Positions 32,045-44,901 of a stretch of DNA of 64,000 nt are shown one piece after another. Origin of the DNA: Crocodylus rhombifer. Lineage: Eukaryota; Chordata; Crocodylia; Crocodylidae. Position 1 is the first letter of the stretch. Every line of letters begins with the position of its first letter. A program made the position numbers and the translations under genes. The notes beneath the pieces are model-generated. The model did no database searches, was not told the origin of the DNA, and saw nothing but the letters and a program-made list of their open reading frames with translations. The DNA is taken from NCBI GenBank assembly GCA_038503035.1, contig JAVSML010000047.1, positions 62,001 to 126,000 of the forward strand, read 5' to 3'.

Positions 32045-32729
32045 ATATTTAGAGGATGATGGAAGATGCTGGGGGGTGACAGTGGACAGTAAGCTGAATA
32101 TGAGTCAACAACGTGCCCTTGTTGCAAAGAAGGCTAAAAGCGTACTGGGCTGTAATTACTGGCAGTGTTGCCAGCAGAACAAGGGAAGTGAATATGTGGC
32201 ACTGGTGAGACTACGTCTGAAATGCTGTGTCCAGTTTTGGGCCCCCAGTACAGAAAGGATATGGACAATTTGGAGAGAGCCCAACAGAGGGCAACAAAAA
32301 TGGTTTGGGGTTGGGGCACATAATTTATGAGGAGAGGCTGAGGGAATTGGGCTTATTTAGTCTGGAGAAGAAAAGACTGGAAGGGGAGGAGGGGTTAATA
32401 GCTTTCAACTATCTAAAGGGTGGTTACAAAGGAGATGGAGATAGACTGATCTCAGTAGTGGCAGATAACAGAACAAGGAACAATGATCTCAAGTTGCAGC
32501 AAGGTAAGTTTAAGTTATGCATTAGGAAGAACTTTCTCACCAGGAGGTTAGTAAAGTACCAGAATAGGCTACCTAGAAAGGTGGTGGAATCTCCATTCTT
32601 GGAGGATTTTAAGATCTGGCTAGACAAAGCCTTGGATGGGAAGATTTAGTTGGGGATGGTCCTATTTTAAGCAGGAATTGTTGACCTCCTGAGGTTCTTT
32701 CCAACCCTCATTTACTATAATTCTATGTC
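32045..32729 (+). mobile_element. CR1 LINE 3' fragment
   Basis: Plus-strand remains of the C-terminal part of CR1 ORF2 are spread over shifted frames: MSQQRALVAKKAKSVLG, then VQFWAP, YEERLRELGLFSLEKKRL, NDLKLQQGKFKLCIRKNF and NRLPRKVVESPFLEDFK. The 3' tail CCTGAGGTTCTTTCCAACCCTCATT ends in ATAATTCTATG. Several indels and stops show age. Confidence 0.93.
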
Positions 32730-33650
32730 TTCCTTATTGTGCTCAGCACCTACTGATCTATGTCAGTTGCATGCTACTCTCCATTATGGCATTAGAAGCA
32801 AAGCTGATGGCTATAGGAATACAGATTAGATAAAGTATGAAAAGTATTGCTGCCTAAATGCCAGTGACCATGGGCAGATCCAAGATTTCATAAAGTAGGG
32901 TATAAGAGCAGTGATCTACACTGTAGGGGTGACTGCACCTCAGCTTCCAGCCTCCTCCTGGCTCCAGAACCACTCCTGCTCCACTGCAGTCAGGCTATAC
33001 ATGGAGCCAGGCCCAGCTACAAACAGCAGTGGCAGGAGACAGGTTCCCTTCCCCCATGCCTACTCCTGGGCTGGCAGGAAACACTGGGGGACAAGGGAGG
33101 AAGGACTCACCCACTGCTGCTGCTGTCCCTGGCTGGGCCCAGCTCTACATGGAACATGCAGTAACTGTTCTGGAGCTCTCATCTGGCCCCTACTCCCAGA
33201 CCAGCCAGAGACAGTGGCAGTGGTGGGCACAGGAGGGAAGGAGAGAGGAGGGGAGGTGCTGTTGAGCATGGAGGGAGGAAATGGGGACCATTTACTAGTT
33301 TTGGGGACCTAAAAAAAAAAATTTCTTCCTGTTGTTTCCTGGTTGACCAAGTTGGGGTGGGGGGGAACCTTGTCACTGCACTCCCATTAGATCCACCGCT
33401 GTTTGTGACCTTATTTAACTTTTACTGTTTTTATTCTTTTATTATATCTTTTACAATGCTGTAGAAGCGTATTTGAGAGGATTCACTGACTTAAAAATAC
33501 ATTTACCCATATGCATTAATTCTCCTTTCCTCTTGCCAAAGAACTGAGAATTGGCTATGTTTTCCTCAACTGAATATGGTGTTCAAAATTATTTGGCTAA
33601 CTTTTTAAACTCAGTGTATTGATTGAAAAAAGTGAAGGTTAAACCTAATA
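32730..33650. other. Intergenic DNA with a GC-rich block
   Basis: 32920-33300 is GC-rich, with open frames lacking domains (133 codons at 32911-33312) and a composition like other repeat interiors. The rest is AT-rich. No gene is supported. Confidence 0.45.
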
Positions 33651-34218
33651 CAGAGGTGTCTACATGTGCAAATGCTGCTCGATGAGTTTACTCCAGAGTA
33701 AATTACTTCCTGCCCCTGGGAGCTGCCTAGGAGCTCTGGAGTAAACCCACCCTTGACAGGCATCTACATGTGAGTGAATTTGGGAGCAGATGTGCTCCCA
33801 TCCTGCCCTGCTACCCTGTAGCAGCCAAGGGGAGCTCTACACTCACCCTCGGTGCTAGCCCAGTGGCTGGCAGAGAGAATGGGGTCAGGAGACAGCTGTC
33901 TTCTGGTGGGGGCTGGGAGATTACTCCCAGCAGCTGCCTGTTGCTGGGCCAGGAAGACATTTTCCCCACCCGGGCTGTGGTGTCAGAGCCCACCCAAGCA
34001 GCAGGCAGCTCCTGGGGGCAGGGAGCAATCTCCTGCCCCCTGGTGCCTGGCTGACTGGGGGCAAATTTGCCCCCAGTTGGCCATCTACATGTGCCTTACT
34101 AACTACTCAGCAGTTAATTTGCTACTTGCAATTGAAGGTCTGCATGTATAGATAGTGATGCTTATTACACAGTAACTTGCTCTAGTGAACAATAAAGTGC
34201 CTTGCGTACATACACCTG
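33651..34218. mobile_element. Non-autonomous DNA-transposon-like element, about 568 bp
   Basis: The left end CAGAGGTGTCTACATGTGCAA and the complement of the right end CAGGTGTATGTACGCAA form an imperfect terminal inverted repeat. Internally, CATCTACATGTG recurs, and TTTACTCCAGAGTAAA and CTCTGGAGTAAAC form further inverted pairs. Related sequence seems to occur near 44140 and 52655. No target duplication was confirmed. Confidence 0.5.
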
Positions 34219-34765
34219 CAGTGAAGGGTCACAGGTCAAAGCTTTCACCAGAGTTCCAAGTTCATAAATTCAGGGTTGCCCTGTTCTTGATATTTGGGTT
34301 GAATTTTTTGGTTTTGATTAATCAAATTTAATTGGCTCCCTAGTTAAATGCATGAACAAGTACTGCTGGTACAACTACTTGTCTACAACTACTTGTCTGA
34401 GTACTGGGGCTAGTAAAATCAGATAACACAAAGGCCAGTGGAGTGTGAAAAACAACATAAACTTGCCCTACATATATTAATTAATATAAGGTCCCTGGGC
34501 CTGTTAATCTTTTTGTTCTGTTTTTTTTCACAGTGAGTTTGGGGTCCTATGGGCTTCTGCACATTATGTGGGTGGAAATAATAAAAATAAAAAGTTAATA
34601 GAAACATTCAGTTATCAAATGGGTTTGCTGTGCAGAAATGCTTATCACTCAGTTGACTATTTTTTGCTTGTCTTGATTTCTAAAAGAATATCAATGTCTC
34701 AGCTTTGAAATTGCAACCATAAAATTTCTTTTAACAAATTGTTATTGTCATCCAAAGTGTTCTCT

Positions 34766-34812
<47 letters not shown>

Positions 34813-34822
34813 NNNNNNNNNN

Positions 34823-34872
<50 letters not shown>

Positions 34873-34873
34873 A
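34766..34873. repeat. (AAC)n microsatellite containing an assembly gap
   Basis: Pure AAC/CAA triplets lie on both sides of ten N characters at 34813-34822. The true array length is unknown. Confidence 0.98.
34813..34822. other. Assembly gap (10 N)
   Basis: Ten undefined bases interrupt the AAC microsatellite. The round number suggests a placeholder, not a measured length. Confidence 0.98.
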
Positions 34874-37800
34874 ATCCAGTCAATTGTTATAAACAAAGAA
34901 AGCCAGTAATTTTTCTTTCCTTACGGAATAATGTTTTAAACCAAAACCAAAACCAAAAATAACATAAAGTATACAAATAACATAACACTTCCCAGCCAAG
35001 AGTTTCATGACCAGGACTGTGAATACTTTGTTGCACAATGGGACCAAATATTTTTTAACAAGCAGCCATAAATATTGCATCAATGGTAATATATAGCTTG
35101 TCTGTAAAACAGCAACAAAAGAAACATAACAACATAATAGATTCTTTAGGGGAAATCTTGAATTCTATCGTATTTTGGAAGAATACCAAATTCCAGTGTT
35201 GCCCAATGAGTTTTAAGATAAAATTAATTAGTTGTTTACAGCATACACATGTTAGCAAATCTCAGGATTTAGGCCGAATAATAATTAAGGCCTGGAAAAA
35301 CAAATATTGTTAAACTGTGTCATGTGAAGCAAAAGTAAGTATGAAAAAAATAGGACTAAACATTCGAAGACTACAAGGATACAGAACTGATACAGGGAAG
35401 TCTTGAGAAACAAGATAAAGTTCTGAGAACTTTAAGATCCAGAACTGATGTGGACTTTTGGAACCATGTTTTGGTTTGCAGTAGTTGCAAAATGCGCTAA
35501 CTACAGAGCTTGTGTTGTTGTTAAGATAAGTTCAGGCCCTTGCTAAGTTAATGCTGTATATAAGCCCAGTTCTGCTACTGGGCTGGGCTGGGCTGGGGCC
35601 AGAGTATGGTCTGTACCTTAGGCTGGAATAGGGTCAGAATTGGAAGGTAAGCAGCTATGGAGTAGAGGTGGGGTGGTATACGCTGTGGTGGGGGAAGGCC
35701 CAGCAGGGACCCAGGCACCAGTGGGTGCAACCATAGGGGAAAATAGCATGGGAGTGAGAGGGTAGGTTGCAGGGGATCGGGCAGCTGGCAGTGGTGGGGA
35801 GCAGGAAGTGGAAGGGACAAATGCCAGGGGCCGAGATCTGGAGGGGATGACAAGGGATAGGAGTCAGTCTGCTTGATTTTGCTTATTGCCTGCCCCTCTA
35901 CTGCCAGGATGTCCCCCTACAGCCTGTCCCCATACTTTCTTCCCTGTACTGCCTCCTCCATGACCTGCCCCTCTGCTACTGCTTTCACTGCTGCAGGGAT
36001 AAATTTAAGATGATCCTTCAATTAGATTCTATACATGGAAGCTTATAAAAAAATATTGTGTGTATGCGTCTTAAATTCAGAGTCATCTTGGATTTGGGTA
36101 AATACGGTATTTTGAGATCAGGGTCCTCAATCTGAAGTACCTGATAAACCCACACTTTGCTTTGCTAACGTGATATATCGCCTTTAAAATTTGTTATTTT
36201 CTAATTTTGCCATAGATGCAATCTTTATAGACATTTTTACTTAGCACTTGGATGTTATCTAATAAAGATTTTCTGAGAGGTCTTTAAATGTCAGCATTGT
36301 TGCTCTGAAGTGTTCCATGTAAACAATTTTTTATCTGAGGTCAATCCATAAGCTGAGCCTACTAAAGTAACTGCAGTGTAAACACTTAGACTTGGCAGCT
36401 GTTGTTGCCCATTTTTTATGTGGTATTGATTGAGGTGGCTGTGTCAGTTCACACTTTTCAGGGTATAATTTGTTCAGGCATTTAGCCGACTCAGGTAAAA
36501 ATATGCTTGCACTGAATTTTAATTTTTGGGTTTATCATCCAAGAATAATGGCTGAAATGATATTTAAAAAATGAAACCAGAAATTGTGGGGACTAGTTAT
36601 GTAGAAAGATGTGAAATCTGTGGTGAACTTCACAATCATGGAGTATATGAAGCCTTGCAATGATCTTGTGTGTGGAGACCGGACTTTCCTCCCAGGTAAC
36701 CATTCTTAAAATCTCTCTTCCACCCATTGGTGCAAAAGGTGTGTGCGTGTCAAAGTGATGCTCAAGATCAGATTTCAGCTCATGCAGTTCTGACGAGCTT
36801 CGTCTACTGCTGAAGATCTGCCCCTTCAGGTACATGTTGAAAACTGAAGACAGGATGTTGCATCCATTTAACAAAAAAAGAGCCATAGGTTGCTATATGC
36901 ATTGTTTCCATTCACCAAAAGTTAATGGACATGAGAATTCCTGCAGGATTATTTAATGTCAACTTTTCTGTAAGTCTTTATGACCACCTTCAACAATTCA
37001 CAAGGGCTATTACTCTGGTATATAATTCTATAGGATTTTAAATAACTATAGAATTATACTGTTCTATTTATTGAATTCCATAGGCTTTTCAGTTTAATTT
37101 CTGCTGAACATTTCTGGTTTGTATTCTATTAAATTCTGTAATATTTTCCCCCTACCCCCTTCCTGTTAATCAGTGTTGGGGTGTGCACTGACCTTTACTT
37201 GCTGTGTAGGATATGATTTGAGAATTTTGAGATGTTAGCATTTAAGCTATAAAAAGCACACTCCATTTTGTGTTCTTGCTGTTTTTGAGCTGCTCTTTAC
37301 TATACCGCTTCTGCTTTTTAACTATAAGCTTTGGGGAACAGGTGAATTCAGGCACACATGTACCTTTCACAATGCTGCATGTGTTTATAATGCTGTCTCA
37401 GGGTGACATAAGTATTACCTTGACAGGATAGCACTTTGCTCAGGCAGTACTATGGGAGGCATCTATGTCATTTCTTGAAATACTACTTTAATCAGTCCCT
37501 GCTAAAATTACAGTGTTTAAAATGCTGGCAGCCATTTTTGGGTACATATCGTATAACCCTGCCTTCAAATCTTCTCAACAACTTTTTGTGTTCCAGCTTC
37601 CAAGCCTACGTAAATTGCAGATTTTTCTATACCAAAAAACCTTTTTTGGTGCATCAAGAACCTGCTTCTATTAATCAGCACAATGACCATCACCCATTCG
37701 GGACATTTCTGTTGAAGTGAATCTTTAAAATTTAATTTGGAAGGTAGTGAAATCACCCTTTCTTAGTTAGCTGACCTTACAGAACCTCTAATTTAATGAA

Positions 37801-38097
37801 GACCTGGATTAATTTTAATCTGTGCATCATACTGTCACAAAATGATGCAAGTCAGTTACATACCAGAACACTGTTGACTTCAGTGACACTAGATTTAGGG
37901 AGAGGAAAAGCGAAAGGTAATCAATTAACTGTAGATATATTTTGACTTCAGGCTTTGACTTTTCCAGTGTCAGGGAGTAAATTCAGTTATAAACTGTTTT
38001 TTTTCTTTGTACTAGGATCACTGATATTCACTGTGTTTTCAGTCCGTTTGCATATGGTACCCATTGATAATTCAATGCGGTGACATGTTAGCACAAG
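34874..38097. other. Intergenic DNA, no gene supported
   Basis: Mostly AT-rich. A GC-rich patch with GGGCT repeats lies at 35575-35850. About 36000-36115 resembles a DNA-transposon relic (TTAAATTCAGAGTCATCTTGGATTTGGGTAAATACGGTA). A 97-codon minus frame at 36593-36886 is of non-repetitive composition but matches no family I know. Confidence 0.45.
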
Positions 38098-38860
38098 AAG
38101 GCTAAGTACAGACAGTTAAAAAGCCTGAGGCAGAATCAATTCAGTTGTTGCAGGTTCCTCTAAACTGTGTAGATTGAATGGAGAAGGAACTGAAGTGATA
38201 CTCAGTTTTCAGTTTGGAAAAAAAAAACAGAGAGAAGACTGCACTGACCCAGGCTAGAAGGCAGAGGGTGCTGGAGCATGCCTTCCAGCCTGCAGGCCAT
38301 TGCTAGCCTAGCCAAATGGGGCCGTCCCCACTGGCTGTCAGGCACCCCCCAAACCCCCTGTTTCCCCCGTCCCCCCCACCCTGCAGGGAGGGGAAGGCGC
38401 CACAGTCCAGGTGCTCAGCTGGGGGCTGCCCCCCTCCCCAGCTGATCTAGATCAGGCCCACTGCCTCCCTTCCCTCCCCAACCCCACAGATCCTCACTCA
38501 TGTGCCCCCAGTTACTTGCTGTCTGTCCCAGGGAGCAGGCAGGGAAGGAACAAATTGCTGAACAGACCCTGGCCATTTAACCCTTCCCTGCCTGCTTCCT
38601 GGGAAAAAGAGGCCAGGCAGTCACTGGTAATCAGGGGGTGAGGGGAAAGTGAGCAGGGATTTGGGGTGCTGGGTGGGGGGGAAGCAGGGGGCCAGATCTG
38701 GGCCAGCAGGAGAAGGCGACAGACCCTGGTTTCAGTATTAGAATGGGGGCTCCTTCTCTTCCCCTTCCCTTTAGAGAACCTGATCCAAAGCCCATTGAAC
38801 TTAATGACAGTCTTTCAGTTGACTTCAATAACTGCTGTGAGAGTCTAACCAAAGTTGTTT
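38098..38860. mobile_element. Second copy of the element seen at 593-2200 (partial)
   Basis: 38098-38205 parallels 590-700 closely (GCTAAGTACAGACAGT, GAATCAATTCAGTTGTTGCAGG, GTGTAGATTGAAT). A GC-rich interior follows to about 38750. The right terminus was not located, so the end is approximate. Confidence 0.55.
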
Positions 38861-39015
38861 TGAAAATCCTTTACTGTGCACATGCTGTTGTGCATGCCTA
38901 GAATTCTAGCCCAATTGAAATTGGTGACAAAACCTCATTGACTTGAGTAGACCTAGATTTCACCCCAGATGCATATCAAGCATTTATCTGTCTAAAAAAT
39001 AATAATTATTTTGTA

Positions 39016-39272
39016 GGGTTGGCAAGCTTGTCAATTGACTGAATATTTTGACCAGTCAAAGATTATAGCAATTTACCCCAAATATTACATTTTTTGTAAA
39101 TTTCTTGACAGAAATATGATTTTTTATTGTTTTGACACATTTCTTAATGGACAATTTGTGCTTTTTCTGTGTATTATTTGGATCTGTTGGCAATTTTTTT
39201 ACAATTTTTGACTAATATTTGACCAATCAACTGCCTGAACTTTATTTGACTGGTCAAATACCCAATCCTTTT
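39016..39272. mobile_element. MITE-like element with inverted termini
   Basis: The left end GGGTTGGCAAG...TTTTGACCAGTCAAAGA and the complement of the right end GGATTGGGTATTTGACCAGTCAAAT share the TTTGACCAGTCAAA core. The flanks ATTTTGTA and ATTTTATA may be an 8-bp target duplication with one mismatch. The interior is AT-rich with no coding. Confidence 0.55.
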
Positions 39273-40994
39273 ATTTTATATAATAAAACTTCTGGCTCGA
39301 ATAAATTAGTCAATACTTCTTTTGCTTTTCCTGTCATGAATGGAAAGAGAATTACACTTTTCACTACCAGTTTCTAGAACCAAAGACCCAACCTGTAGCA
39401 ACAAATTATTTTTATTTGCATGTGTCATTTCAGTCAATGTTATTGCACTCTCATTTAGATTCTTTACATTTACCATATTATCTTTTCATAATAATAAAAA
39501 AACAGATCTGGCCAATTTGAATACATACATGAAGAGATTTCTATTCTTTTCTCAGACTATACATTTTTTTCACCTTGATATCAGTCAAGATTTGCAGCTG
39601 ATGTAAAGGTTCACCAATCGGTCACCAAAGTGCCCTTTCTACTTTAACAAGGAAACTAGATTGATGCTCCTATTGTCTTAAATCTATATGCCTTATGTCC
39701 TAAACCTCCGAGGGTGTACTCTTTTCTGCATGGGTGTGCTGGTGGTGGGCATTTTGGTTATTGTTGAAATGTTGAAACTATCCAAATCTAACTCTTCTCT
39801 GCACCTTTTGACATAGCTGATGAGCAAAGCATTTTAAATAATGTATCTGCAAATACCAGTTATGTCATTTAATATCAAATTCTGCATTTGTAGTTTAAAT
39901 ACTGTAACTCATGATAATAGGCTGTTCTCTGTTACTCAGATTTTCTTCTTCCCATTCTGTCTCTGTGTCCTTCTCCTCCATAACCTATTTTTGGGACTGC
40001 ATAATAGTATTATATTTTTAGATCCTCCTTGGGTATTATATAAGAAGAAATAAAAGTAAAGCAATAACACCGCATTTCTGAAGTTTTGCCCTTTTTAATG
40101 TTAGAAAAATGCAATTAAGTGACTAGCATTAATTTTTCTCCCTTTCATACCCATTCAGGATGTGGATATGAAGACTGTCATCACAATCCCCTCTTTCAAA
40201 TTATTAGCCTTTTGAAACCATTTGGATTTGTCTGTTTTGCCTTTCTTTCTCTCTGTGTCTCTGTCTCTCTCTCAATCTGAATGGAAAGTCATCTTGATAA
40301 TGGATTTTCTTTTTAATGCCTTTCAGTCTTTTTTTTTGCTAAAAATGTAAGATTGGAAAGAAGTTCTTTGACTAGCTGAGATGTCATAATATCTGAATGA
40401 AGTCAGGAAGGTATATATAAAATATATGACGTACTATGAAACAAAAGTGAGGACTCAAGGGCTGCATGTATAGATCTGGGAACAAGATAAAGCTCTCCCT
40501 TTTTCATTCCATGTTGTATGAAGCCTTTTATGTCATTGACATTCGTTGTGGGAACCACTGAAGTTGTTTCATGCATTAGTGCTATTGTTTGTTCAATTAA
40601 GAACTGATAAGACAAATTCCACAATTTAAAAAAAATCTCCAGCTCTGGATCTGAGTAATAATGCCAAAAATGGATGGAAGGCATAGAACACAGTGGAAAG
40701 GTAAGCAATAAACAGGTATGAAAAGGGAGAAATAGAATTTAAAGCTGTTAGATAAAATGGCAAAACTTTCTGATTTTCATGGAGAAATTAAATTGTCAGG
40801 CAAGGCAGTTAAAAGTTTATAATCCCATGAAAAGATGAAAACATGTATGGGTGGCATCATGAGGAAATTCATGCCTGAGTACCAGATCTCACAAGTTCCC
40901 TCTTGTGAAGGACTTGTAAGGCCTGTGATTTCCTGCTTCTTTTGTATATGTGGCTCTTTCATGCCTGGCTATTCAGAATTAGTCATGTCACATT
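39273..40994. other. AT-rich intergenic DNA
   Basis: No gene or clear repeat is seen. A short TCTG/TCTC patch lies near 40245-40275. Confidence 0.5.
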
Positions 40995-41350
40995 TTAGGA
41001 GGAAAGAACTAGGGTTATTTAGTCTGGAGAAGAGAAGACTGAGGGTGGATTTGATAACAGTCTTCAAATACCAGAAGGCTGATTAGTTATAAAGAGGCTG
41101 CAGATAGATTTTTTCCTCTGTGACTGTAGACACAGAACTGGGAGCAATGGCCCCAAACTGCAACAGAGGAAATTTAGGTTGGAAATTAGGAAAGGCAGCC
41201 TACCTAGAGTGGTTGTGGAATCTCCATCCCTGGACATTTTCAGGAGCAAGTTAGACACTTGGCTGTGATTTGTTAGGTCAGGGATGCTGCCTTGAGTGGG
41301 GGCTGGACTAGATGCCCTCATGAGGCCCCTTCCGGCTGTTCTTTCCTTTG
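40995..41350 (+). mobile_element. CR1 LINE 3' fragment
   Basis: Plus strand: LGLFSLEKRRLRVDLITVFKYQK (about 41011-41083), then SNGPKLQQRKFRLEI-type sequence, VVVESPSLDIFRSKLDTWL and a 3' tail GGCTGGACTAGATGCCCTCATGAGGCCCCTTCCGGC. The terminal repeat is degraded. Confidence 0.9.
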
Positions 41351-43560
41351 ATCCAGATGGGTTAAGGAACTGAGTTGGCAGAACAGAACGTATATTCTAG
41401 CCGTACATAATGGAGAAGGGAATTTATTTACATTCTTGTAAACTGATTGCAGACTCTGCAGATCTTCTGATGGCAGTTACAGAGCATTTCTTCTTTTTTG
41501 AATTTCCTATCAGTCTCTGTCTCTCGCATAATATGATTCTTAAATATGAAAATAGGGCATCAATATCAGGTTTTAAAGCAACCCATGAATTGGAAGCTAG
41601 TTGGCACAGAATAATTTATTTACAAGTGCTACTGAAGAGCGTGTGTTTTCTGAGATTTGTATGCATGGCATTGTGAATATTACTGCCCCTGAAGAAAAAC
41701 AAAAAGTTAGAGGAATATTCCTATAGTAGCTGTATGGAGCTAATTCAATAGAGAGTCAAACTGATAAACAAGCCCCTCAAGGCATGGTGGGAAAAATCAT
41801 AAAATATTGATATTTGCCCTTTAAATTTTGGATGAAAAGTATAAGAGTAGCCAATATCTGTACATATGAGGCAGTTAAATTATCTAAGAAGGATCAAGTA
41901 AGATTTTAATATTCAAGAATGTAAACTACCTATTTAGAGCTATTTTTCCTTTCTGTACTGGGTGTTCTCCCATTTGTTCTTCTTACTAGCTTGAAGAACT
42001 TTTAAAAATAAATATAATATTGCTTAAATGGGTTCATGAGTCTCTCTCTCTTCATTTGAGCTGTGCACATCTTGCAGTTTTAGTTCTCATCAGTTGCTTG
42101 CCCCATGAGGATCACTTTGGATTCAGCTTCATACTCTCTCATATGAGCTGATCAAAAGGAAAACACAAGGCTTTCTGAAGTGCTATGTCATCTGCGTAGG
42201 TGTTAGGGAACCAATTGCCCAGTAGGCCACACTTGCCTGGCACTTTGACTGGCAGCCCTCATCCAGCTAACGACTCTAGCTTCTCACTGCCTGGGTCTCC
42301 TGACTAGCTGCTGGGAGAGCAGCTTACCAATTTTAGTTCCAGCTGTCGCAACAGATTTGAAGCCAGCTAGCAGGTCCTGCTGAAGGTCTGTGTAGGCTAG
42401 CCTCTGATTTAGTACTCCTGGTTTCCTGATCCTATCTGCTCTTTTACTGGACCCTGGTTTTTGGATTTTTCCTTGGATTTGGTAATTTGGCTTTTGACTC
42501 CTGAACTTTGTCTTGGTTTGTGATTTGGACTTTGTCTCTGGGTTTTTTATGAATCTGGTAACTTAATATCTTCTTTCTGACATTGGATTTGGCTTGTGTT
42601 TTGGGCTCTGGCCCTCTTTTGGTGGCTTAACCACTAGGCCAGGTCACCTATGCTCAGTCTATTGTAGTAGGCTCCTTGATGTTTTCAGGCCTTGCTAGGA
42701 TTTGTCTGGAAGACTGATGTGCATATTTAAGGGAATTCTCTGGACCTCCACATCTTATCTCTACTGCCTGACACATTTTAACAGCAAAATGATGACAGAC
42801 ACACATTCCCTACAAATTGGCACAGGAGTCATGACAAAACAAAATGGAAAGCATGAAATTCAGTCTTCAAAAATATTTCTCTATGCAGACATGACAAAAA
42901 AAAGGCAGCCGAAGCAATGCTCGTCTTTTTTGGGTAGTGACGCTAAAAGGGGTCTGTAGCACGAGGTTTGTTCAATATTAAATTGCGAAGGCAAAGTGCT
43001 GGCATGAGTGTTGCAGGGATGAGTAATTCACTCAGAGTGAAAAAGGTTTTGTAAAGTTAGCACTGTAATGAAATCTTTTGAGAACTTGGAAAATATTACC
43101 ATTATGGGGTCTGCCTATACTTCAGTGGTGGCATGTCACATCCAGGATCATTCTTACCCACATATTTCAGTCAGGAATGCACTAGTGAGGCTGCTCCAGG
43201 GAGTCCCTCTGCAGCTGCTCTTGATCCATTTGTCTATAGTTATTCTTAAACCCAGAGCGGCCTCACTGGAGAAAACTTCAGATTTACAGTGTCTGAGTGA
43301 GAACAGGTGGGCAAGCTGACCTTGGAGCTACTTTGAATGGCATGGACTCTTACTTGCATCTTGAAAATAGCTTATCCAAAATATTTCAGTTACTATATTC
43401 ACCATACTTATTGAAATCAAACTTCATCATATTATAGTGAGTGCACTGCAACATCTGCACATCATGATATTAACTTAGAAGTGCCCATGGTTTAGGGACA
43501 GTTTCCTGGAACATGAGTGGCAGGTAATGCGGCTTGGAAAATGGCTGCAATGCAGTATCA
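41351..43560. other. Intergenic DNA with a TTGGATTTGG-rich low-complexity stretch
   Basis: 42450-42620 repeats variants of CTTGGATTTGG and TTTGACTCCTGA, a pattern seen in some reptilian LTR interiors, but no LTR ends were found. The rest is AT-rich. No gene is supported. Confidence 0.4.
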
Positions 43561-43570
43561 TTAATGTTTA

Positions 43571-43755
43571 CTGATGAATCTAGATGTGAAGCGTTATCCA
43601 GATTGATGATCCAAAAATTATACAGATTGATGCATCTAAAACCATGATTCTCGGCTGCAACACCCTGCCTAAGAATCGCTATTTAAGATGCATCACTTTG
43701 GAAAATTCTTCAGCTCTTCACATCTAGCTACATCAATAATTCTATGCGAGTTCTG
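43571..43755. mobile_element. Foldback MITE-like palindrome
   Basis: The left arm CTGATGAATCTAGATGTGAAG and GATGCATCTAAAACCATGATTCT are matched in inverted order by AAGAATCGCTATTTAAGATGCATC and CTTCACATCTAGCTACATCA. The arms are imperfect, with an approximately 20-bp unpaired segment. No termini or target duplication were resolved. Confidence 0.55.
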
Positions 43756-44129
43756 ATGTCATGATTCACAAGATAAATCCAACAATTCCAAATGAGAATC
43801 CACAGTGTCAAAAACATTCAGACCTGTTGTGGTCTTTTAGAGCTGTTTATGATAGAAACATCGATTTATTATTTTTCTGTAGTCAAAAAATCAGTGAAGA
43901 CTAAGAGCTGACATTTTTCAAGGAATTCCTTCAATATAACAAGGGAGACCTTGAGCCTAAAAAGTTTGAGAGCCACTGATCTAAAACAACTCTCCTGCCT
44001 ATGCAACATGGGGCATGCTTAGCAGCTCCACTCCAAAGAGGATTCCCTGGGATAGCTAGATCTCAGGGTGGGGAATAGTTAGTTCAGTACATGGTTTCTG
44101 CTCACTGCATTTAACATCTAAAACTTTGT

Positions 44130-44395
44130 GCACTGTGGGCTTCTATGCACGTGCAGGGAGAAGACTTGATTAATGGTGTCTGCTGGAGCATGGAAATTAA
44201 TCAATGCGTGCCAGCAAACTCTAGCATCACGTGTGTCAGTGTCCTCGTGCTGAAAAATGTTGGTGGGAAACTTTGAACCAAAGCTTGTTGAACTAGCTAC
44301 AGTTCAGAGTGCCCTGCTGCCATTTTTTCAGTGCGGGGATGCTGATACACATGACAATCAGGTGTGTTTTAATTAGCTTGGCTTACTAATTGAAG
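44130..44395. mobile_element. DNA-transposon-like repeat, partial copy
   Basis: Shares with 52655-52995 the order of TTCTATGCAC..., a trio of CAGCATCC/GCACTGAAAAATGG-type motifs in inverted pairs and CTCCAGCAGAC-type sequence. Here GTGCTGAAAAATGTTGG and CCATTTTTTCAGTGCGGGGATGCTG form the internal hairpin. Limits are approximate. Confidence 0.45.
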
Positions 44396-44694
44396 TACCC
44401 CCCCATACCCCATGCATAAAAATGTCCCATGCTTACTACCCCTCAATAATAGAGTCTCCTTTTGAGATTTGTTCTTTGATTTTATAGATATAAATATTAA
44501 TATACTGAAGAGAAGGTTAAGAGGTAACTTTTTGATATATGAAATTTCCTGCACAGGGAGAATACATCTGATACTGGAGGTTTCTTTAATTTATCACACA
44601 AAGGCATAAGAAGATCAATTGACTGAGGAAAGTGGAAGGCCGAAAAAATCAAGCTGGAAATAAAGTGAACATTTTTAACAGTGATCATAATTAA

Positions 44695-44901
44695 CCATTG
44701 CAACAGATTAGCAAAGGGTGTAGTAAATTCTGTATCATGGGAAACCTTTAAATCAGGATTAGATGCTTCCTTGACAGATAGGTAGTAGTTCACCAACAAG
44801 TTGTTGAGACTGATGCATAAATGACTGGATGAATTTCTGTCATTTTTGGTAGTTAAGATCCTCATCATTATTTGGTCCCTTCTGACTTTCAAATCTATCT
44901 A
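44695..44901 (+). mobile_element. CR1 LINE 3' tail, old copy
   Basis: Remnants of the ORF2 end (CATGGGAAACCTTTAAATCAGGATTAGATGC, a WESFKSRLD-type peptide) are followed by TTTGGTCCCTTCTGACTTTCAAATCTATCTATGG, the classic CR1 tail. The copy is highly diverged. Confidence 0.8.

Noticed and set aside
44497..44892. 131-codon minus frame
   Set aside because: It overlaps an antisense CR1 tail and AT-rich DNA; no domain features.
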